Notes under the pieces: generated by a model
Seen by the model: the letters and a program-made list of their open reading frames with translations, nothing else
What the model was told of the DNA's origin: nothing
The model's database searches: none
Program-made: the position numbers and the translations under genes
Source: Byssothecium circinans
Lineage: Eukaryota; Ascomycota; Dothideomycetes; Pleosporales; Massarinaceae
DNA: 64,000 bases
Assembly: GCA_010015675.1 (NCBI GenBank)
Contig: ML976978.1
Coordinates: 1,086,093 to 1,150,092 of the forward strand
Reading direction: 5' to 3'
In this document: in pieces, positions 22,128 to 33,472 of the stretch
Layout: every line of letters begins with the position of its first letter
Position numbering within the stretch: position 1 is the stretch's first letter

Positions 22128-25100
22128 GGGCCATGTAATCAAGAGAAAGGGTATGGGGTAGCGTGGACATTCTTTGGCGACATGGTCCTCTTGACATGGT
22201 TTGATGTCGGGAGCCAACTCGTCTTTCATGGAGAATTCAGCTTGGCGTCGGAGGTCCGGTATGGTGCGTGGCTAATGTGTGGTGGTTCATGTATTTTAGT
22301 CATAAAAAGAGGAACGGAATGACCACTCAAAGGCTCAAAATTGTCTCGCCGCACTGTCTAGCGGTCAATTGAAATGGATATTGAAATGGGACAAAACTAC
22401 CCACAGTCTTATGATTCTGTGATGCGAGACAATGTTTTGTTCGGTTCGGCTTGAAGGACTGCAACGAAGAAGACTTCAGCCTCTTAACAAGCGATATCAC
22501 CTCGGTGCCTTGAAACGCGCCTTTGTGGGGGATTCAACCCTTAAGGCACCGTTGTTACTATAGAACTGTTGATATGAACCACGTTGAGTGATTCTATTCG
22601 ATGGTTGCAGGCAGCGGTTCTGGTGCCGAGTACGGCGCAGCCAGTGCCGTGCTTCGCAAATACCTCTGTGAGCAAAAAAAAAGTTGGCAGCACGCCTGTC
22701 TTATATGTGATAGGTGGTCGTCATATCGGACATGCAGTGTTGAGTTATATGGCAGGCATCGTTCCGAAGTTCCTGAAGTATGGTTGGAAGGGGTCATGAC
22801 TGGAAAGGGCGATAGAGCATGGTGGAAAAGCGTCATTGAAATTTCGCTTCAGGCAGTGCATTCCCCTACAACACTGCGGGTTTAAAGGTATTGATTAACA
22901 GAGTATAGACGGTCACGGTGACGGGTGTACAGTTTGTTTTGGACGCTTGATGCGATGTGATATGGTCTGCGTATGGTCGGTAGATCGGTGAAGAAGGGAT
23001 TGTGGCGGCATAGCACACCTTGAATCCTGCATCTTAATGGCGAGATGGTAAACGCAGTGATGCAGGTAAGATTGTAAAATCAAGGAATTCTTGAATTTTA
23101 ACATGCCTATCAGAGCGATCGGTAGCGAAACTGAACACCCATTAGGACAGATACGAAGGGTCATCTTAATAGAGTTGTGATATAGGAGAAAAAATCATGT
23201 GTATGGATGTACGCTTTTACCCGGGGTTAACGAGACGAAGATGAGATGAGATAGATGATGGCAGAACTGCAAGATGGTGATGAGAAGAGAGGGAGGTGTT
23301 GGGCTGACGGCGCGGAGTTGGGTGGAGGGGGCGAAGTTCTGCGGTCGTCGTGTTTCGAGTTGATAGGGTTGTTTCTGTGGGTTTCAATATCCAGATTTCC
23401 GATTTCGTTGATTTTTACGGGTTGAAGTGCGTCATGCAAAAGGCTTACGGTTCTCGGCAAAAAGTACCGGTTGAGCGCACGCAGACTTGCAGGCGTGAAT
23501 TTTTTCATCGTCAGATTCGCGGCCCCACTGGGTTCATGGCGAGACCGGCGAGACGTCAGGACAGGAACGGGAATGGCTTCGGCTCGCTTGAGACATTTCG
23601 AAGCTGGGATTGAGGCATGACGCAGGGGGAATCGCGGACGTGGCTTAGTGAGGTGGTACGTTCTCATTCTAGGCGGTTGGTGATTGGTTGGATTGGGAGG
23701 AATATTGAAGATGTGCAAGAGGCGATTTTCTCTGGTATTCACGGTGTATTTTTGGCGATATTTGTTTCCGGGCGTCGATCTTGAAACACATCGGGAGATG
23801 TTAGTTTCCATACAACACAACATCTCGCGTGCAAAACGAGAGGCGAAGTGTGTCGTCCAGATGTTCACTGTTTACCGTGAATGGATTAGAGATCTCTCTG
23901 TTGCTTCAGAGACAAGAGATGCGGCGATGATTTTACTGGGCTACAGGCCGAACCGTTGAGCTAATCGACGGGATGTCTGGCATGAGAACCGCATTTCATT
24001 TCCCCATGCTGGAGGAATCACAATCTGACTCTGAAACTGATTTGGCGCCTACGAACTCCACGGAGGCTGGAAAGAGCATCTCTGGGCGGACAGGTTCCTG
24101 GTGAATAGCTGAAGCACATATGAAATCCAGGCACAGGTCCACAGGAACGGTTTTGGCGGGAGTGAAGCTTAGTGAAGGGTCTTCCCACGCGAGCCGTTTC
24201 CAGAAACCTCGTGGCTAGGCAGCAGAATTCTTTGCAATAATACAAAAGTTATTTGTGCATGGCAGGCCCACAGTCGCGTGGGGAATGCAATGAAATGCTA
24301 CAAAGGGTATCCAGGGAGGCGCGGAGCCAGCGCTGAAGCGATACCCGCTGTCACCCCTGGCTTGCAATTCAGTCGGTATCTTTCGGAAGGTTGAGATACC
24401 GCGCAATAAGCGAATACGACGGACGAGGTACGGAGGGTTGTTTGTAGATGGGCCTAGCAAGACGTTACTGTACAGTAGTAATAGCGCCAATTATTAGCGA
24501 CCGCAACCTGCCTCCATGTCTTGCAGAACAAGACCAGACGTCGCGTTCTCGCCGTTACACTGCCCGATAGATCTTTATAAACACGCATACATGTGGCTGC
24601 ACTTGTACGCACCTGCGGAACGCGATCATGATGTTTCACACTCGTCAACATCGCAAGTTGTACACTACCAAAACCTACCCATCCAATCGTTGCCTGCCTC
24701 TGCAGTGCAATGGACGAACCCGACTCGACGCCGTGGCACGGTGAGGCTTGTTTTCTCAGAGCTATTAGGACCGACGTGTCATCGCCGCTGCGTAGAGCTC
24801 GCGCGGTCAGACAAATTCGAAATTTTCTTTTTGAAAAGGGGTTCCGGCATGCTCCCACCGCTGACCAAGAATATCATCTTCGTGATGCGAGGCCGACCGA
24901 TGACGACTCTGCTCAGGCCCCCGGAGACTGATCCACGCCGTACACGTTACGATAGATACGCGGCCCAGGGGAACGGACAATGGCTGAATTCGGTGTCGAC
25001 ACTATTCTTTATCCTTGGCCGCAAATCCATGTCTGAACTCAACCTCAGCCAGGATCTGAGCTGCACAGCCGTTGGCCGGTTATTGGCTGACAGGCCGTTG

Positions 25101-26386
25101 TTGGGCACGGTATGGGGGCGCGGTGGTACATTGGAGGGAGGGAGGTGGTGGTTCAGCAGGATGCGAGCTGCACCCCGTGGTTGAGACACCAAATTTGCTA
25201 TACAGCAGCCCGATGTGTTGAATGTTCTGAGATGTCTAGAATGCACGTGTAGATTGGTGGTGAAGGCGCGCCAGAGCACGGCCTGTGGACTGTGTCACTG
25301 TGGACGGCGGATGGCCGCGCAAGTCGGCGCAGGGGACAACGGCGATCAATTGATGGCATGTTTCTGCTCTGCACGCGGCGCCGGAGGATTCCTGATAGCG
25401 TATGGACCCCAACATTAATAGGAAGAGATAGAGGTGGTTGCCAGTACGAGGCCACGATGAGGCGATGCACAGACAGCGGAGAGACGACTTGAAGGCGTGT
25501 ACTGAACGTGCATGTTCTAGACATTTGAGAGCTGTGTGCTGTTGGGCTGTTGTATTGCGACTCTACGCTGCAGCGGCGGCGCAAACGGATGCATAGCCCA
25601 TGACGCAGACGGGCTTGGAGGGCACAATAAGCGTAGAATAAGCGTCGATAGCTCCCATACTACATAGTTTACAGTACGGCGCCCGTTCCCCTGGCCCTGG
25701 CACGCAACCAAGTATCTAATCAGTGATTCGGTGGCTTGTGGCCATTATTGATCGTTGATCTTGCTCCGTTGATAGCAGTCCCAAGTCCTGCGCCGTCCAG
25801 GCTGCTCCCTCTGCCCTCGCTCTGCCATCCCATCTCTGCGTCCTCCGCCCTGTACCGACTCTTCCTCCGTCCTGCGTTCCCCGTTCCCCGTCCCCGCCGC
25901 TCTCCTCTTCCTCTCCCTCCCTCTCCTTCCCCTCTCCCTGTCGCTGTCGCCGTCGCTCGCTGCTGCCCACTCTCGCTATCCGTGGCATTCGCGATTCGCC
26001 AGCCAAGCCGTTAGACCGTTGCTGTGTTGTGCTGCCTGCCCTGGCCTGCCCGCACGCCCGTTGTTCACGCCTGCCCACCGCACTTGGCCGCCACACCCAG
26101 ACACGAAAGGTCTCTCACACCGTCTGCCCTCTCACCACTCTCTTTTATCGCCTAATGCCCGAGTGAAGACGAGTAGCTCGACCGCCGCACGACCACGCTC
26201 GTTCCCTGATAAACATCTTAATCGCTAATTCCCCTCGTCCGCCGTCACCCGTCATCCCGTCATCCGCTAAAGCTATCTTGCGCGCCTGCTCTGGCAACAC
26301 CGCCTCTCGCCAACTTTTTTGGCCCTCTCTCGCCGCAGCTCCACACACTGCCGGCACCACGACAATCATACTGAGCGTCGCCCGCC
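22128..26386. other. 4.3-kb gene-poor region between SUB2 and the Mug72-like gene
   Basis: No domain-bearing frame is found. A minus-strand frame at 23227-23868 and a plus-strand frame at 24516-25184 look like chance openings (low-complexity or mixed composition, no recognisable family). An 8-bp inverted repeat at 22504-22550 follows SUB2. The part from about 25780 to 26386 is strongly pyrimidine-rich on the plus strand and is probably the leader of the next gene. Confidence 0.5.
22504..22550. repeat. 8-bp inverted repeat downstream of SUB2
   Basis: GGTGCCTT (22504-22511) and AAGGCACC (22543-22550) are exact complements around a 31-nt loop. It is about 375 bp past the SUB2 stop. No tRNA fold fits it. 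Confidence 0.6.
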
Positions 26387-28924
26387 ATGGCTCCCGCTGT
26401 CCCCAGACTCCGCATTCTGTCAGGTGCGTCACAATCCGTCGCTATCGGCATTGTCTGCTCCGCACTCCACGTCTGGCTTGTGACGACGCGTGCAAGCATC
26501 CGATGCCTTTTTTACTACACCTTCCAGCTCCCAACCCGTGAATTCCTACTGACAGTACACAGTTGGCGGTAACGCTGTTTCGGCCTTCCTTTCATGGCGA
26601 CTCCAGGCGACCAATGCGTGTGATGTCACGCTGGTGTGGAAGTCGGGCTATGAGAGCGTTGCCCAGTATGGCATCTCTTTCAGGTACGCTCTCCTCTGTC
26701 AATGGCCCTGCATGATCACTGACGATTCCCAGATCTGCCCTATACGGCAACGAGCGCTTCAAACCCTACTCCGGTATGCTCCTCGCTCCAACATTATCTG
26801 CATCCTCCATTAACACACACAGTCGTTCGCACGCCCGAAGATGCCGCCCATTCTTCCAAACAGCCTTTTGACTACGTCCTCCTCTGCGTAAAAGCCCTCC
26901 CCGACGTCTACGATATTGCCAACATCATCGAGTCCGTTGTGTCACCCCAGCACACGTGCATCCTTATGAACACCACACACAGCCTAGGCGTCGAATCATA
27001 TTTGGAGCAACGGTTTCCAACCAACGTGGTCTTGTCATTAGTCTCCGGAGCAGAACTTTCGCAACTCGGGGCGAGCGAGTTTGAACACAAGGGTGCGACT
27101 GACATCTGGGTTGGCCCCGCCAACAGGAACTCTGCGATCCCCCCGCAGATTCAGACAGACATGGCAGAGGCGCTCGCCATGACACTGAGCTCCGGACAGG
27201 TGGACAGCAAGGTGTCGCCAAACATTCGGCAACAGCAGTATGAGCGCATGATTGGACCCATTGCTTTCCACCCCGCCAGCGTCCTTTTCGAGACGCCCAA
27301 CCACGCCGAATTGCTCGAAAAGGTCGGCGTTCGTCCGCTCATCACTGGAGTAATCGACGAACTCATTACACTTGCCAGGGCACAGGGCTGCACATTCCCA
27401 CCCGACTATCGGGAAACCACGATGCAACAGATGGCTCAGCCACAAGACAACAACAGCACTATGTACCTGGATTTTGAGGCGAAACGACCAATGGAGATAG
27501 AGACATACTTAGGGTCGCCTTTGAAGCTCGCACAAGAAGCCAATGTAGTCGTCCCTCGCATCGAAACCCTGTATGCCGCCCTCCACCACATCAACATTGT
27601 GAACCGGAATAGACCTGTCGCAACAGCGACCCCCTCACCTCAAAGTGGTGCGCATCCACCTCCACCTCCAAGACTCTCCTCGGCACCTCTGCCGCGTGCG
27701 CCCGGGCCAATGAATGGCAATGGTATGATGAAGGGAGGTCGCCCGGGAAGCCGAGCGCCTTCGATGAATGGAGCACCTCCAATGATGCGCCGTGGTCCGC
27801 CCTCTGGACCCATGAACGGGTATCCCCCAAGACCTGTGAACGGAGGACCCAACGGTCAGCGAAGACCCTCGTTTGAAGGAAACGATCTGGAAGAGTTTAG
27901 CCATTTGATGCTCTATGACAACATGGTTGACGATGGAGGTTCCGGGGGCGTCAATTATGAAAATGGATCCGTCTCTAATAACGACCTGGCTCTCCGCGAG
28001 AGGGAGCTCATGATACGACAGAAAGAGCTTCAGCTAAGAGAACAGGAACTACACATGCGCCGTGGACAACGTCGTGGCCCACCTCCCCCTCCGTCGCACA
28101 TGGGCGGCTTCGATGAAGATGAAGATGAGGGCGACTACTTTGATCCCATGGCTTCGCATGGACCGGGTCCAGCTATCGACCCTGATAACTTCGACATGAT
28201 GAGTGTAACTTCTCGTCGCACCCGCAAAATCCCCAGTGCCAGCCAGATTCGAAAGAACCCTGAGATGGCCGGCGGAGGCCCTCCATCTGGCCGTTCTAGA
28301 AACCCCTTTTCCCGCCCAGGTGCGAATAAGAATCGAACTAGCACGCGGCTGATGGCTGATGTTCCCGGTCTACACGACTCGATTATGAACAACCCTCTGA
28401 TGGGGTACTCTTCTAACCGATATGGCGATGTGGACCGGGGCGCTATGGGCGCCCAGTCGCGAGCCAACTCACTGACTGCAGCACGACTCGACGAGCTCCA
28501 GGGAGGTGCTTACCCTCCGATGAACCGTCGCACTAGCCAATCGCCTGGCAATCCGCTAAGTCCAGGTCCTCGACCTGTAGGGCGTCCTTCTCCGCCCAAT
28601 GGCTATGCGATGAACGGTATGCCGCCAAATGGCTATCCCGTCAACGGCATACAGCCGAACGGTCGCCCATCGCCTCCAGGGATGCGACAGCCAGTTCCAA
28701 GGCATCCTCCTGGACACGGCAACGCGGTGGCACCACAACAAGTTGAGCAACATGCTGGGGTGAGCAACCTTTACCCACCCAAGAATAGACCCCAAGTACG
28801 CAGTCTGACTGGAAGCGCTTCTGCTAGCGCGGGCAGTGGTGATAGCACACGCTTAGATTCGGAGAACTCGGCTGCGTCCAGCCAGAGTAGCTTCGGGCCC
28901 CGTCCCCCCCTCGGCGTCCGGTAA
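26387..28924 (+). CDS. Ketopantoate reductase-like protein (Mug72 type) with long disordered tail
   Basis: Exons 26387-26423, 26563-26683, 26733-26773 and 26823-28924 (introns 139, 49 and 49 bp) give 766 aa. The first 340 residues follow the ApbA/PanE fold: a nucleotide-binding start (LRILSVGGNAVSAFLSWRL, with a degenerate glycine motif), FDYVLLCVKALPDV, ILMNTTHSLGVE, and the C-terminal helical domain with YERMIGPIAFHPASVLFETP. Fungal relatives include fission yeast Mug72. The remaining 420 residues are Pro/Gly/Asn-rich and disordered, with a charged heptad-like stretch around NDLALRERELMIRQKELQLREQELHMRR that could form a short coiled coil. True ketopantoate reductases are about 300-380 aa, so a scaffold or regulatory role is as likely as catalysis. 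Confidence 0.85.
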
Positions 28925-30527
28925 AACAGATCTGTTTCATATCGCATTTGCGGCATTCGACTTGGAGTATCTTGGGGATTGCATTCAACCACCGTTTTCG
29001 ATTCGGCGACACATTGACGAAATCATCTACCGATTTGAAGCGGGCGGTCACCGCCACCGACATGTCTTCTTGGGTTTCTTTATTGCTGTTGACGGCGACT
29101 ATCCACATCACCTGCTGCTTTCCTACTATCCTTCTCCTCTGGTACACGAATACGCAGTTTTACGGCCGAAGTTGGCGCACGCGTCCACCACGGCAAGAGT
29201 GTCTTGACTCTTGACAACGGACGTGGGCTTTTGGTATGGCCCTCCGGCTTGTCGGGGTGGGATCTTGACGAAACAACAGGGGCAGCTTCAGGGTGAGAGT
29301 AATTAATGAGGAATATTAGAAGGGTGCAGGGAAGGTATTTTGCACGTACACAGACTGACCTTAGCGCAAGGTCTTTCCTTCAGGTTTTCTTTTGTCTTAT
29401 CGTACATACAGTAGACGTTGTAACGGCGACGTCTTGTTTCTTTCAGACTGGGCGCCCGCTAATCATTTTCTTTGCATGGGCTGCACAGTGGGTTTTGTTT
29501 TTGTTCTCGAGTTAGGGTTTGATAGAAGCACATGTCTTTTGGGCCTTTTGGCATGTGTTGTTGTTCTTCCGTGCCGTGGTTGATGAGACGGCGCGTGTAC
29601 TATTTATAAGGAGAGACTGGTGACGATAAAAGCGATTGGACTGGACTGGACTGGGAAGCGTCTGTGGTAGTTGGCTAGGGCAGAAACAAGCAAGCGCAAT
29701 CCTGAAGTGGATATACATAGAAGGAATTCAGAGGGTTCATTCTCTGAACGCAGGAGAGAGACGTCAAGTGCTGACATGCGGGCCGACTGACTCGAGAGAC
29801 ATGAAGGCTCTCGACCAGATTCCGGGGAAATTCCAGCCGCCGACGTAGCCGTTCGCAGCTGAGGGCGGGGGAGATGCGTGCCAGGGCTTGATGCTTGTCT
29901 GAATCATGGGGGATTTCCGTCTCACTCACGATGTTCCAGATGGGCATGCGTGTCAGTGCTCCCTCCCGTCCGTCTCGATTGCCCTTCTAGACTTCTCGTG
30001 CAGGACAGCGTACAACTATCAAATATCAATGGCATCCGACGCGCGCTGGGCCTGCTTGCAGCTGTAGACGAACGTATCCAGCCCTCTGTTCCCATCCCAT
30101 CCCATCTCATCCGCCCGTCAGCCCTCCCACCTCCACGCCCATGCTTATGCTGGACGATGCGCACCCAACCACGGAGAAGCGCGGCGGCAGTCCAAGGGAA
30201 GAGGCTGCCGCCCTGCGTCAACCTCCCGCAGCCCAAGATCGTGGTCATGGTCGTGGTCGTTCGCGAGGAGCGCCCGTTTTCGTTTTGTCACCCCACCTGA
30301 AGGTCCTGAGTGTCCTTGTGCTCGTGCTAGTCCTGGCCCTTCAGCTTCTTGCCCCGCACCTGCCGACCGACCTGCTACGCTTTGGCTCCTCCAGACAAGT
30401 CACCTACTCAGACACGCCCCCAGTCTCTCTCCGCGAGTCGCTCTTCTCCAGAGACCCGCCCGTCTGTCCCAAGCCTGTCCCCAAAGTCGAGGTCAAGGGC
30501 ACCTTCAACACCGTCACCAAGCGCAGC
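28925..30527. other. Intergenic between the Mug72-like gene and glucokinase
   Basis: Contains the 3' UTR of the reductase and the upstream region of the glucokinase. The glucokinase frame itself is open back to 30141, with an in-frame Met there. No separate gene is seen between 28925 and 30140. Confidence 0.5.
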
Positions 30528-32209
30528 ATGGCCCTCGCCGAGCAGGCGAAGCGCGTCGCCGCCGAGTTCGACTTTGGCACCGATGCCGTCAACAAGGCCG
30601 TCAAGGAGTTTATACGGGAGATGGGTACGCTTGGAAGCACACAAACACTGCCATGGGCGCCAGAGCTGACTGTGGGCAGACGAGGGGCTGCAGAAGGAGG
30701 GGACTGAACTGAGCCAGATCCCGACCTACGTCACGGCCGTCCCAAATGGCACCGAAAAGGTACGCGCACCACACTTCCCTCTCACGCTTCAATGGCGTAG
30801 CTGACACATTGTAGGGCCTCTACATGGCCGTCGACCTCGGCGGCACCAACTTCCGCGTCTGCTCCATCCAATTGCACGGCAACACCACCTTCTCGCTCAC
30901 CCAGAGCAAGGTCGCCATACCGCGCGAGCTCATGGTCGCAAAGACCTCGAAAGAGCTGTTCTCCTTCCTTGCGAAGCAGATCGAGGAGTTCCTGAAGACA
31001 CACCACGAGGATCACTATGCGGGGCACATCAAGCGTCGTCAGACGGGTGGCCTGACCAAGGAGGAGGAAATCTTTAATCTGGGCTTCACCTTCTCGTTCC
31101 CCGTGAACCAGGTTGGCATCAACAAGGGTGTGCTCATGCGATGGACAAAGGGATTTGATATCCAGGAAACGGTCGGCCAGGATGTGTGCGCTCTCTTGCA
31201 AAAGGAGATTGACGAGCTCCACCTACCGGTCCGAGTAGCGGCATTGGTTAACGACACTGTCGGGACTCTGATGGCGCGCTCCTACACATCGCCTGGCAAG
31301 ACCGGCACCCTTCTCGGTGCCATCTTCGGCACAGGAACCAACGGCGCCTATGTAGAAAAGCTGAGCAAGGTGACCAAGCTCAACCAGAAGCAGAACAGCG
31401 GCGACTACGACGAGTCGACCGGCGAGATGATCGTCAACACCGAATGGGGTTCCTTCGATAACTCCCTCCGCACACTCCCCAATACGCCCTACGATGTCGA
31501 ACTCGACCAGAAGTCAGTGAACCCCGGCATCCAAATGTTCGAGAAGCGCGTGTCAGGCATGTTCCTAGGGGAAATCCTTCGTCTCGCCATTGTCGGTCTC
31601 CTCAAAGACCCCGCCTTCCCCCTCTTCCGCGACGAGAATTCAGCACACAACGACGTCCACAGCACCACACAGATCCACGACTCCTCGCCCATATGGAAAC
31701 AGTGGGGCATTGACACTAGCTTTTTGAGTATCTGCGCTGGCGACAACAGCGCTGGATATAGAATGGTGCGCCAGACGCTCGACAAGGACTACGGCATCAG
31801 CGCCGTGAGCGCAGAAGATGCAGAAGCTGTGCGCACCATCGCCACTGCAATTGGAAAGCGTGCCGCCCGTCTATCCGCCGTTGCCATCTCCGCCATCGTC
31901 ATCAACACCGGTCGTCTGGAATCATCCAAGTGCACCGCGACAACCGAGAAGAAGGAAGGCGTTGACCCTCCGCGAGGTGACGTAGAGTCTGACGACGACG
32001 ACGACGTCATCGATATCGGCGTCGACGGCTCGCTAGTCGAGTTCTACCCCAACTTTGAAGACCATATCCGGGAAGCGCTCAGGGAGATTGAGGGGATCGG
32101 GGAGAAGGGCGAGAAGAAGGTTCGGATTGGGATTGCGAAGGACGGGTCGGGGGTTGGTGCCGCGTTGATTGCGCTGGTGGCTGGTCGGGTTGGTGTGGAC
32201 ACTGATTGA
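30528..32209 (+). CDS. GLK1: Glucokinase (hexokinase family)
   Basis: ATP-dependent phosphorylation of glucose to glucose-6-phosphate in the cytosol. Exons 30528-30624, 30680-30759 and 30815-32209, introns of 55 bp each, 523 aa. The match to ascomycete glucokinases is close: [41 protein letters not shown] (phosphate-binding), NLGFTFSFPVNQ and TKGFDI (glucose site), VAALVNDTVGTLMA with the catalytic Asp, GAIFGTGTNGAYVEK, NTEWGSFD, NPGIQMFEKRVSGMFLGEILR, and VGVDGSLVEFYP with KDGSGVGAALIALVA (adenosine site). An acidic insert (DVESDDDDDVIDI) lies before the last motif. I chose 30528 because [14 protein letters not shown] matches the usual start. The frame is open to a Met at 30141, which would add 129 residues including a hydrophobic run. 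Confidence 0.95.
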
Positions 32210-32669
32210 GTAGTGTTGCCTTGAGTTGATGTGTTGAAAAGGGAGTATGCGTAGGGGTTGAATGATGGGGCTGGAGCTCACATCGTCGAGGGTGGATGGG
32301 TGTGGTGCTTCTTGGAGAGTCTTTCGGATTACATATAGTATATACACGTGAACTGTTCACACGATTGTTCCACGTTGCTAGGAGATGCTGGTGGATGATT
32401 CTGCCATGAAATTCCAGAGCGCACAAAAATCTTGCTGCTGAACAGGGCTCGACTACTGTAATCATTGTGAGCTAGGTAACATTATTTTAGACCCAGGCTA
32501 TGCGAAGAGATGCCACAATTCTGCGCGTAGTGTACGGCTCTAGTGGATTACCTAGAGAAGTGTTACTTGCTTTACTTTGAGAGCTCATGATTGAAATGAT
32601 ATGGCGAATCTGCTTTTTTGAAGACCGAAGAAGAAAAAATTGACTAAAAAAAAAAACCGAAAATCACAA
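32210..32669. other. Intergenic after glucokinase
   Basis: Glucokinase 3' UTR and the downstream flank of the minus-strand tRNA gene. An 11-T run on the minus strand (32646-32656) is the likely RNA polymerase III stop of that gene. Confidence 0.5.
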
Positions 32670-32798
32670 CGCCCGATGTGGGACTCTACATCACCAGTCA
32701 GTATGGAAGTCTGATTCGAACCCACGATGCGCAAACGTACCGAACCCACAGCCTTGAGATTAAAAGTCTCACGCGCTAACCAATTGTGCCAACCGGGC
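32670..32798 (-). tRNA. tRNA-Lys(UUU) gene with a 55-nt insert in the T-loop
   Basis: Reading the minus strand from 32798, all cloverleaf parts are present. The acceptor strand GCCCGGT pairs with ATCGGGC (32677-32671; one G-U). The D-arm is GCAC/GCGC (one A-C mismatch). The anticodon stem TGAGA/TCTCA holds loop CTTTTAA (anticodon TTT), with variable loop AGGCT and T-stem GTGGG/CCCAC. The T-loop is split after TTCG (32741) by 55 nt (32740-32686) and resumes with AGT (32685). Without the insert the gene is 74 nt with a perfect 7-base T-loop. No intron sits at the usual 37/38 position. Box A (TGGCACAATTGG) is intact. A T4 stop (32663-32660) and T11 run (32656-32646) follow. It could be a broken tRNA gene or one with a removable insert. 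Confidence 0.85.
32686..32740 (-). other. Intron-like insert inside the tRNA gene
   Basis: The 55-nt insert begins GTACGT and ends CTGAC-8 nt-TAG, the same 5' site, branch motif and spacing as spliceosomal introns in this window (compare CTGAC...GATAG in the last SUB2 intron). Its length is within the local 46-60 bp range. It carries GTGGGTTCGAATC (32725-32713), a copy of the T-arm start and a near-consensus box B, while the host box B is split. The boundary can slide by one base, since G precedes the insert and also ends it. Confidence 0.75.
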
Positions 32799-33472
32799 TG
32801 TTTTTGAAATTTGCCTTCCTACTGGAGACTTTTATGGGGAATTTCCAGGTTAGAAAATATATATAGGGGTTGGAATGGATGGAGTGTTGGAGCGGGCGGA
32901 ATGCGGGCTGTGAGGGGTATGTGGGGCTGAGTGATGACGTGGTAATGAGTGCTGAGCTAGGGTTGCTGTTTGAACGGATGGGGATTTTTGTGGAACAAAG
33001 TGTGACAGGGCTTTTTGAGATATTGGGTTAGGATGGCAAAAGGTATTGTTCACTTCTTTTGCTACTTTGTATGGGAATTTATTCCTTGTGGAAGGATTTA
33101 TGCGTGGAAGTGTAGCTCTCTGTTCCTCCGTTAAGCATGTTGGGTGGGTAAGAATTCGCAAGATTAATGTTTGTAGGCATGGGACGAACGCAGATCAGAT
33201 GTAAGAAGAGATGGGATAGGACGAACGAGGTTGGTTACGAAATTCGATATGTAGGCTTTGTATTGATTTTTCAATGGGATAAAAGCGAAATCATGCACCT
33301 GCATCTATAAGATTGTACGACGGATATTATCTCGCGACACATGTGCATCGACGATGCAACTCTATCCCGGAGCGGAACTTATCCTACCCTTCTCCTCTTC
33401 CAAACTATGCGAAGGGTAACTGGGATATTGACGCTATCTAAGTATACTGTGCGTCTACTGCAAAAGCCAACC
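32799..33472. other. AT-rich intergenic stretch
   Basis: Upstream flank of the tRNA gene (minus) and 3' side of the possible gene at 33473. It is AT-rich with no supportable gene. Confidence 0.45.

Noticed and set aside
22504..22550. tRNA or terminator hairpin after SUB2
   Set aside because: Only one 8-bp stem with a 31-nt loop; internal arms of a tRNA are missing.
24516..25184. 222-aa plus-strand open frame
   Set aside because: No recognisable motif and mixed composition; neighbouring short frames on both strands look equally good.
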